In this document: positions 56,701-64,000 of the stretch, in pieces | Layout: each line of letters begins with the position of its first letter | Position numbering within the stretch: the first letter of the stretch is position 1 | Source of the DNA: Volvox africanus | Lineage: Eukaryota; Chlorophyta; Chlorophyceae; Chlamydomonadales; Volvocaceae | DNA: 64,000 nt | NCBI GenBank assembly: GCA_030268105.1 | Contig: BSDZ01000028.1 | Span: forward strand, 1,202,001-1,266,000 | Direction: 5' to 3' | Notes under the pieces: generated by a model | What the model saw: only the letters and a program-made list of their open reading frames with translations | Told to the model about the DNA's origin: nothing | The model's database searches: none | Program-made: the position numbers and the translations under genes

Positions 56701-59700
56701 CTTTAATCCTTATTGGAGTCAATGCTCATTGATGAAGATGCTTCCAACTATACCTAAAAATGTCTGTTGAGAGTTGATAATGTTTGTGCCTCTCATTTTG
56801 CCATCTATATGTTTACTGTCCGCAAGCTGCCTTACTATATTGCTGCCCTCTACTGATGTTCCAATGTGGATAGGCGCTTCTGTCAAAACAGCTGCATGGG
56901 TGCCAAATTCGGCTGGTGGCTCTTGCAGGGGAGGCATCTATGCTTGAGAATGGATTGGATAGGGCGGCCAAAGTACTAGGCTTTCAATGGTCCTCCTGGT
57001 GCAAGGCAGTGGACTGTGAAAAACTGAGTGGCATTCAGGTAAGAAATGCCTGCCTGGAAAGGCTGGGATTCTATGTTATGTACGTCAAGTAGGCTCCCAG
57101 CAAGCAATTGTTGTTTGTATAAGCGAAGGGCTGCACATCATCAGTACAGTGCATCCTCCTTGATGTAGAATAGTTTATCTCAGGTAAGACAGGATATGAG
57201 AAATATACTTCCAAGAGTGAGACAGGCCTTCCACCTTCCTTCCTCGCTCGCTCGTCCAGTGGCAGAGAGCCATACCCTGTTGAACGACTTGCGGGATATG
57301 TTGAATAGACAACTGAACTGTGAGATAGCGGGTTAATTCCGTTTGCAGGCGCCAAGGTACCAGTGCCATTAATACTGCACAGTTCAAATATACTAATGGT
57401 CCGTACTGCACAATGTGGATATATTAAAGTGCAACTCATGCTCACCCATGCATTGCACTTCTCACACTGTTTGATATGTGATATGTTTGCAATGAATATT
57501 AAGGTACGTACTGAGGCACTGCCCATGGAATGTATATGAGATATATGTCTAGATAAAAGGAGTGGTTACATGCACCACCCTTTTTATGTCTATTTTATCA
57601 AGTTTGAACGTTACGTTTTGTCTGGATTCATCATTCCTGGTACTTAGTTGTATGGTTATTGGTAGGGAGGAATGCGACAGAAGTAATTATCTTGCCAATG
57701 CTAAGCCAGGAATTCCTATGTGGATCATATTTGTGCATGTTGTAAAGTTTACTTACACATCTTCACTACTCTCCAACCCTCTTTACACAGGTTGTCTTAC
57801 TGAGTGAGGCTGCTGTGTCAAATGTCCCCAACCTGACTGGCCTGGTTCTCAAGTCCATAGCTGTCCATCCGATTGCCTTGTACAGGTAGCGTTAGTGCAT
57901 AATGGGGAAGTATGCATGCGCTTGTTTATGGGATCAAGTAGCATACAAGCAAAGTGCACACACTTGGAGTGCTTTTGGGATACTTATATATATCCACGTG
58001 TTCCACAGTATTACTAATTCATCCTAAAAGTTAGATGGTAAAGCAGTTATATATGGGAACGAACTGCGTGGTAGGTACCTGTATGCTCTGGTGATGGATT
58101 AAGGTATCTTGTGGAGGAGTTAATATACATTACATTCCAGATTTCTCACTAGTACAATCACAGATTGTAGGAGCAGGATTGGGAGCCTGTCAGTGTAGTA
58201 GTCGAGAGCCGCAAAGCCCTCCCAAGATGCAGATAGAGTACTTTTGCACCTTGATCTTGTGGAAGTGTGTTACTGAGGATACGGGTATTACAATCAATCT
58301 CACTGCAATGGTGCTAATGCCGGCTTCCTTCATTTGTTATTGATAGATTAGGCCACATGTTCCTCCCCTGCGCTGTGGCTCGGTCCGGTCAGGACCCCCG
58401 GTGCTCGTCTTTGAAGGGCGAGTCGCCCACAGTGAAACACCCATACATTAGACCATCTACAGCTGCTGTCATCCTTGATTGCTTTTATGTAAGGCCACCT
58501 TGCATCTAATTTGTATCATATGTAAAATTGCCCCGTTAATCTTAAATTTGCAGGGCCGAGCCCTTTGTGAAGGGTCTGATGCTGTTGGCTGAGGAGACAA
58601 AGTACATCCACAAAGATGGTAGACTTGCAATGGCTCTGACGCTAGAGGATGTGCTGAGTCGGGCTTCGCTGCAGGGGGCCGCAATGGTGGATGCCTGCAG
58701 GCCTCTTTATCCCACACGTGTTGTCGTGGTGATGGATGCAGAGGTAAGCTGAAGAAGCCAGCTAGGCTAAACATTATACACAGGGTCTGGAAGATAATGG
58801 AACCAATCATGGATTGGGCTGACAATGTGGGATTCTTATCATACCCCTTGGTTACCCAAGGTTCTGATGTTAATCCTAGTTAGCTTTTGTATGCATGTGT
58901 GACAATCGGCTTTTGTTGTAATTTGTTGTATTAGCATCAAGGAAAAATTATAATTGTTTGATGGTAATAAGGAGTACAAGTTGATAGAACAGAGGAGGTT
59001 TATTAGGCGCTTGTGCGACATCCTGTATGGTGGATCGGACTATTCTTGCGATAGTGCTTTTTAGTCTTAAAATAAGCCCGTCTTAATTTTATCAACTGAT
59101 ATATAGTTCATATGATGGATATGATAGTTCATATTAATTATTCCGGACTACCAGTGACGCTCATATTACCAAGCTTCTTGTGAATTTCCGCCCACCAGCG
59201 TAGGACTTATAAGGCCAGTGGACCATTCAACGGTCATGATGTTGTATGGGACACTTAATATCACTGGAGGATCTGGATAGTTCTACTAGTGTAGGACTTG
59301 TTATATTCCTATGCTTAACAATAAGGATAGTGCATTCGACAATGACACACCATTGTGATCATATCTGCGCCGCATATCACGCCTTGGCGGTTTTCTGCTT
59401 TTTGCTTAGAGCAGGCAATGCCTTGTGACATCTCATGCAGGGGTTTATGCGTTCGCCAGTGAAGCAACTGGTGCGCCTGGCTGGCTGCTTGCTGGCAGGT
59501 TCACGTACCTGGGGAATGCCATGGCAGCTGCAGATGCGGGCATCTCATGTGAGCAAGATCATGGCCGATGGGTCCCCAGAGCACTGGGCAATTACAACTT
59601 GGGCCCTGAGACCTGATGCCCTTACAGGGGGAGAGCTGAAGCAGCAGCAGCCCATGCTACAGGAACTGGATCTTCCAGAGGAAAGTGCTACTGTTACACA

Positions 59701-59917
59701 CGAAATTGTCTTGATGAGGGATGCAGCTCACTTGATGTACACACGTCGTCCCGGGCGGCTGGTGGTGGCAGCATATGCGGCAGAGGATCTGGCTGTGAAG
59801 TTGCACAGTGGCAAAGGCCGCCGGTGCAAAGACATCCTGGCAGGGACAGTATCAGAAGTGGTGTCCTTCCTGGACCTGCTGCTATCAGGCGCCAAGATTA
59901 CAGGCCAAATGTGTTGA
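50761..59917 (+). CDS. Unrecognised 12-exon gene divergent from EFL1
   Basis: Exons: 50761-51756, 52253-52453, 52778-52941, 53246-53344, 53959-54244, 54638-54687, about 54770-54839, 55115-56590, 56874-57038, 57791-57885, 58554-58743, 59441-59917, nearly all with good GT-AG sites and matching phases. The product is about 1420 residues. Residues 1-330 are Ala/Gly-rich and basic, with no domain I know. A conserved-looking core follows (LDPKRLRMSIESISPHES-like, FYLLYNPCETCVVMYPTRN, ILAVDLSFLTADDLAKDPVL). A 492-codon exon then begins with basic RRLKKVTFELRDNHKHE and continues acidic and Ala/Ser-rich. The C-terminal part is helical and Leu-rich (VVLLSEAAVSNVPNLTGLVL, VSFLDLLLSG). I cannot assign a function. 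One flaw is that the best donor of the exon at 54638-54687 leaves phase 2 while the next exon reads in phase 0. Codon use is less GC-biased than in EFL1 and the cyclase. Confidence 0.68.
57171..57520 (-). repeat. Interspersed repeat family A, copy 2 (inverted)
   Basis: Reverse-complement relative of 31468-31750, with an extra stretch around 57229-57258 (CTTCCTTCCTCGCTCGCTCG). It lies in the intron between exons 57038 and 57791 of the divergent gene. The 151-codon minus-strand frame across it is probably a by-product of the repeat. Confidence 0.75.
58361..58442. repeat. Dispersed 81-bp repeat, copy 2
   Basis: Near-identical to 832-912 in the same orientation. It lies in the intron between exons 57885 and 58554 of the divergent gene. 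Confidence 0.8.
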
Positions 59918-61461
59918 GGTCAACCTGCTATTCTGATAGCATGCGGTTATGGCAGGCAGACATGTCATTGTATGCTTATTCACAGTTCTGAAATGGCACA
60001 CAACAGCATGTGAGGCTTAACATGAATGGCTTACTAGATGATTTCTAAACGAAGGTTCGTTTTCTGGCTGCATTTGGACAAGGAATAGCGATGAACATAG
60101 GAATAGAGAGAGAAAGTTCGGTAGGTATAGGTAATAGGGTTTTCGTTCCCCCCTTATTCGTCACGGTACAGCTGGAGTAAACGCTCTCTCACAACACTGT
60201 GCGCGCGTGTGTATATGTGTGTGTGGTCGCTCATCATTCGAAGATTATGCATGATTCAGCAGAGATTGCAGCATGAAAAACGACCACTGGTGTATAGCTA
60301 TCAGTGTGGTCTGGGGCATGAATTAATGTCCTGGGGCATGTACATAACTGCATCTGTATTCTGTATTCTATATTTATTAATCTGTGTTTTGCGCTGCATG
60401 GTGCGCTAACTCCAGATTCAGATCCTGAGGTCCTCACTTCAATCCCAGTAGACATCATCGGTTTGATATCGGTCTAATGAGAGATCCAGGGTCCCTACAA
60501 AAGTAGGAGATTAGTTGAGTGGCTAATGGCGACATGACGCATGTGAGTCAAGGCGCACGTCGTGACCTGGGAAGAGTCTCTTATATCCCAAGGCCAGGGT
60601 AGGCAATGGTTAGCATCAGGGTAGATAGGGTCAAAGTGCCCGAGACGTGCCCTCCAGAGGTAGGAGAGTGTAGTAGTCGTACATGTAACGACCCACACAC
60701 CAACAGATGCACCCTGTCAGCAAGAGGCCTTTGCGGCTTTCAACTACTACATTGTATGGCATCTTTGTTCATCATCTGTTCATCATGTGGGTGAGTGCGC
60801 CATAATGACACAAACATAGTTGAGTTGGGCCTAGATAGGTCGAGATTATCAATGTGTTGCCAGCCTGCTGTTATCTCCTGCTGCATTGCCTTATTGCTGG
60901 GAGGAAGCTATGAGAACGCAATTCAACTGTTACGGCAGGGTATATGTATGATGGAGCGGCTGCATAGAAGGGGACAATAATGCAGATGTCTTAGTCCTGG
61001 GTGTCTTTATGCTGGCTGCTGGTACAACCCATCCTGTTCTTCAGCGCGTATTATTGTGCTTTGGCATGTTTCATTCCTCTATCACTTTGTCTTTTGCTTC
61101 TGTATGCATGGATACATGAGTGGGATGAAATGCTGGGCAACATGGTGGCGTTTTTTTAGTAAAAGTCCTTACCATGTACTAAGATAGATATGCATGCAAG
61201 TTCTCTTATCATCTAGAGCACGATGCAAACCCCAGGAAGAAAACCCTGAATGTACGTGCAGGCGTGGAGGGAGGGGCTCCAGTCATGTACACTTTGTAGA
61301 TGGACATCCGATAACAATATGGCTGTTACTGTCACATTGAAGATCTAAGGGATAAAGTCAAACTAGCCTGGATTGTTTTGAAGTCATTTTCACTGCTTTT
61401 AAGATAGAGAGCTGTACCGTGATTGGAGTTCGTAGCCTATGGTAATTCACGTACACGCACG

Positions 61462-61492
<31 letters not shown>

Positions 61493-61584
61493 ATATATAT
61501 ATAGGTGTATATATAGGTCCATGTATATATAGGTCCATGCAGTCTTGATTGAGAATATGCATGTATGTTTCTTTATGAAAAAAA
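59918..61584. other. Intergenic 3' flank of the divergent gene
   Basis: I see no supported gene. The small frames at 60209-60980 have no domain. A CA run at 61456-61488 and a TATA-rich stretch to 61530 are the visible repeats. Confidence 0.45.
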
Positions 61585-61778
61585 TCAGGAAGTGGGCAAT
61601 GCTTGCACTCTGTCCCACAAATTCATCTGTCCATATTTACTTGCAATTATTTCATCCATAACTTCTCTGGCGACATCTGTCTGGGCATCAGCCAAAACCA
61701 TTAGTACATCGGTCCCTGGCCCCAGCCAGCTGGAAGATCGTCCCGGCAGGGTCAGTAAGCGTACGTAGCCCGGAGCAC
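61585..61778 (-). CDS. Possible terminal exon of an unknown minus-strand gene
   Basis: A TGA at 61585 ends a frame reading GAPGYVRLLTLPGRSSSWLG and TDVLMVLADAQTDVAREVMD, with protein-like composition and amphipathic spacing. It starts after a plausible acceptor (CTTACAAG at 61779). Upstream on the same strand, 61842-61905 has another protein-like stretch (HCKEFDRKLRTGRNEP). I do not recognise either, and without a join this remains a candidate. Confidence 0.35.
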
Positions 61779-62826
61779 CTTGTAAGTAAAGGAAGTTATA
61801 AAATATCAATAGTATTTTTTAAGCAGGTAAATTGCGCAACAGTGGGCTCGTTCCTGCCTGTCCTTAGCTTGCGGTCAAACTCCTTACAATGGAGAAGGAT
61901 CGCAAGGGATGGAAGAAGAATTATTCAAGATAAGATACCGCATACGGCCTACCGCAGGCGATACTCACCTCTTCCATTCCACTCATGCTGTAATGAAGTT
62001 GACAATATAATTAGTGTTTGTGCGGTATATACCCTGTGAGTCGTCAAGGGTCGTGAGGGCTTGACTTGAAGCTATTTTCTTATCACCAATTATATGTATG
62101 CGCTCTTATATGGTTGCCAATTAAGGGCTAGATAGCATGGGCCCTTAGATATTTAGGGTTTTGCAAGGAAGATCCCTTACTCGGGCAAGGATGGACAGGC
62201 AAACGACTATAACGTTTAACCTACTTCACCACCCGAGCGTAGCTGTACCAGCTACAAGGAATCCAGGAGGCGTGTCAGATGTCACTATAAAACAATCCTG
62301 GAATACCATTACGGTGGTATAATGTAACTTTCAGCTAAAGCTCGCGCGCAAACTGTTATCCTGGTTTAGAAGTGTCTAGCGCAGCACGGTGGCCAGCACG
62401 AGGAGACTTGCATTAAGAAAGACTGTATATAAATTTTGGTTTTCTGCAATTATGGCACAAGAACCAAGTTTGTTGCAGAAGTTGCACTTTTATTTTGAGC
62501 AAACGACAAGTCCGCCAGGCAGGGAGCCTCAACCTTGACATAAATATGATGATATATCATTTCAGGTAGGTAAGTAGTCATGCTACAGGCCACGTAGCAT
62601 AAGGAGTTAATTAGCCCATCAGTCAATAACCTGCCTACTGGGACCGTACAAGCTCTTCAATGCGTACGTTTCCCTGGACTAACGAGTTGAGATTCTGGGG
62701 ACTAATGTCACAGTTTTCAGTTGATGGGAAGATCAAATTACCGTTATCTGATTCCTGTATCCTTAAATTACTTCTCACGACGGTTAATTCCGGCACCTAC
62801 CTTCTGACCAGCGACAGGAACGCAGT
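61779..62826. other. Nothing certain
   Basis: Apart from the possible exon stretch at 61842-61905 (-), I see no gene, RNA or notable repeat here. Confidence 0.4.
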
Positions 62827-62982
62827 ATGGCCGCAACCGGACCTTTGGAGGACTATCACTTAGAACCTTTTGAAAAAGCCTTTCAGAAGGTGAAGGCGCA
62901 AGTCAGCACTGACTTGGCAACGTGTGCCACGATGCTTCAACGCCTTCTCATGGCCGTGGACCTTTTCCCACATGGTTCGTAA
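62827..62982 (+). CDS. Possible first exon or small ORF (51 codons)
   Basis: ATG at 62827 opens a protein-like frame (MAATGPLEDYHLEPFEKAFQ, then KVKAQVSTDLATCATMLQRL) to TAA at 62980. The hydrophilic helical character suggests a real N-terminus that would be spliced onward, perhaps to the exon at 63481, but I could not fix the donor. No family recognised. Confidence 0.3.
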   Translation: MAATGPLEDYHLEPFEKAFQKVKAQVSTDLATCATMLQRLLMAVDLFPHGS

Positions 62983-63480
62983 TTGAATTATAATTACCTG
63001 CCCCTAGATGGGAAGATGTTTCTGAAAGGTTTGCCATCGCGAATGCGCGACCTCGGCAGGCGGACTGTACGTAGGTCATTATGCCGAACAAGCAATCCGC
63101 CGCTACTGGTTGCTTTGGATGCCCCTCCTTCATGGGCAGCAGCAAAATTCCATGCCCGTCGCAAACTCCCTGGTTCCACCTCTCGATGTTCAGGTCTGTC
63201 CATCGTAGGTCAATGTTTCAGCAATGGAGACGTTAAGGTAGTTCAACAAACGTTTGCATATCAGCATGGTACGAAGCACTAAGGAGTTAATGGCAGCGAT
63301 GCACTCGCCACAGCTGGGGGGATACTGTACGGGGGATACTGTACGGCGGCATTTCCGCAGCATATCTTGCATCTAGCGATTAAATATTTGCTAACTCTCC
63401 CTGGTTCTTCGCAATCCTAACCCACATATTTCTCTGAACCATGTTTACGGTACTCCGTGCCCCCTCCTCTCATGCATCAG

Positions 63481-63684
63481 TGGGCCTGGTACGTGCACCG
63501 CCTCAACCCGGTGCAGTACCTGAGGGACTGCACTGCCCGCTTTGGCGCCGGCGTGCACCCGGGTAGTCTACAGCAAGCTCTGGGTTTCAGCAACGGCAGC
63601 AGCAGTCAAACACACAAGTCGACAAGCCAGCTGCAACGTCCTCACGCCCCCACAGCAGAGCAGAGCAGGAACATGGCACAGCAG
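63481..63684 (+). CDS. Probable internal exon of a gene running off the window
   Basis: 68 codons in one frame between an acceptor (CATGCATCAG at 63480) and a donor (GTGCGTC at 63685). It reads WAWYVHRLNPVQYLRDCTAR and FGAGVHPGSLQQALGFSNGS, then Ser/Gln-rich. GC-rich codons fit the host's coding style. No family recognised. The rest of the gene should lie beyond 64000. Confidence 0.45.
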
Positions 63685-64000
63685 GTGCGTCTTTTAATCT
63701 TTTAAGAGGAGGGATGGCCTTTTAGCGCGGGAATGGGGATTTGGTTTCGGCGGGAAAATAAACCCTATAAGCGGATTTCACCTCTCCCCATCTCTGTTCT
63801 CCCCCTCCCTCTCCCCTCCGCACCCGACCCCGCACCTGGTTCCAATTTCGTCACAGCGATCAGGTAGATGATTACTACGATTGCTAAACTGGGCACCTTG
63901 CCGCCATCTTCAAATCAGACTTCCATGAACACCCTCCAGCGTATCCTTACCTGGCTATAAAAAATAATAATGGTTACGGAATATTGGTTACGTTGCATTC

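Noticed and set aside
57071..57526. 151-codon minus-strand frame
   Set aside because: It coincides with interspersed repeat copy 2. The other copy does not conserve the frame over its length.

Overview
The window is nuclear DNA of a green alga, most likely a volvocine or other chlamydomonadalean. The evidence is: intron-dense genes, a flagellar microtubule protein, a soluble guanylate cyclase of the kind known from Chlamydomonas, TTTAGGG-like motifs, very many simple repeats, and a fragment of a Rickettsiales-type bacterial genome. Several volvocine algae carry Rickettsiales endosymbionts. The species itself is inferred, not proven. Gene models were built by hand from homology plus GT-AG sites with phase checking.

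Layout. 1-3217: no gene seen; a 149-bp tandem duplication and one copy of an 81-bp dispersed repeat. 3218-3466 (-): small intronless LYR protein, SDHAF1-like. 4812-8397 (-): CFAP161/FAP161, eight exons, complete. 10441 to about 26.1 kb (-): a 22-exon soluble guanylate cyclase (H-NOX, HNOBA, class III cyclase, then a tail of about 607 residues). Its introns hold most of the large tandem repeats. 29019 to about 35.6 kb (-): a DUF1771-Smr domain protein with a low-complexity N-terminus. 39011 to about 49.5 kb (-): EFL1, the GTPase that releases eIF6 from 60S subunits, 22 exons. 50761-59917 (+): a large 12-exon gene I do not recognise, divergent from EFL1. 61.6-63.7 kb: scattered possible exons of further genes.

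The most notable items are in the cyclase gene. (1) Two microexons, 7 nt and 16 nt, carry active-site codons (the catalytic Asn, and the guanine-selecting Glu). Without them the catalytic domain is out of frame. (2) One intron contains a decayed gpsA-coxB fragment of Rickettsiales type, bracketed by an exact 16-bp direct repeat. Removing it leaves an intron of ordinary size.

The genes do not form a pathway. They are ordinary eukaryotic neighbours: cilium structure, NO/CO-cGMP signalling, ribosome maturation, mitochondrial complex II assembly. Across 10-50 kb the octamer GTACGGCA/TGCCGTAC and the palindrome ACCCATGGGT recur far more often than chance allows.
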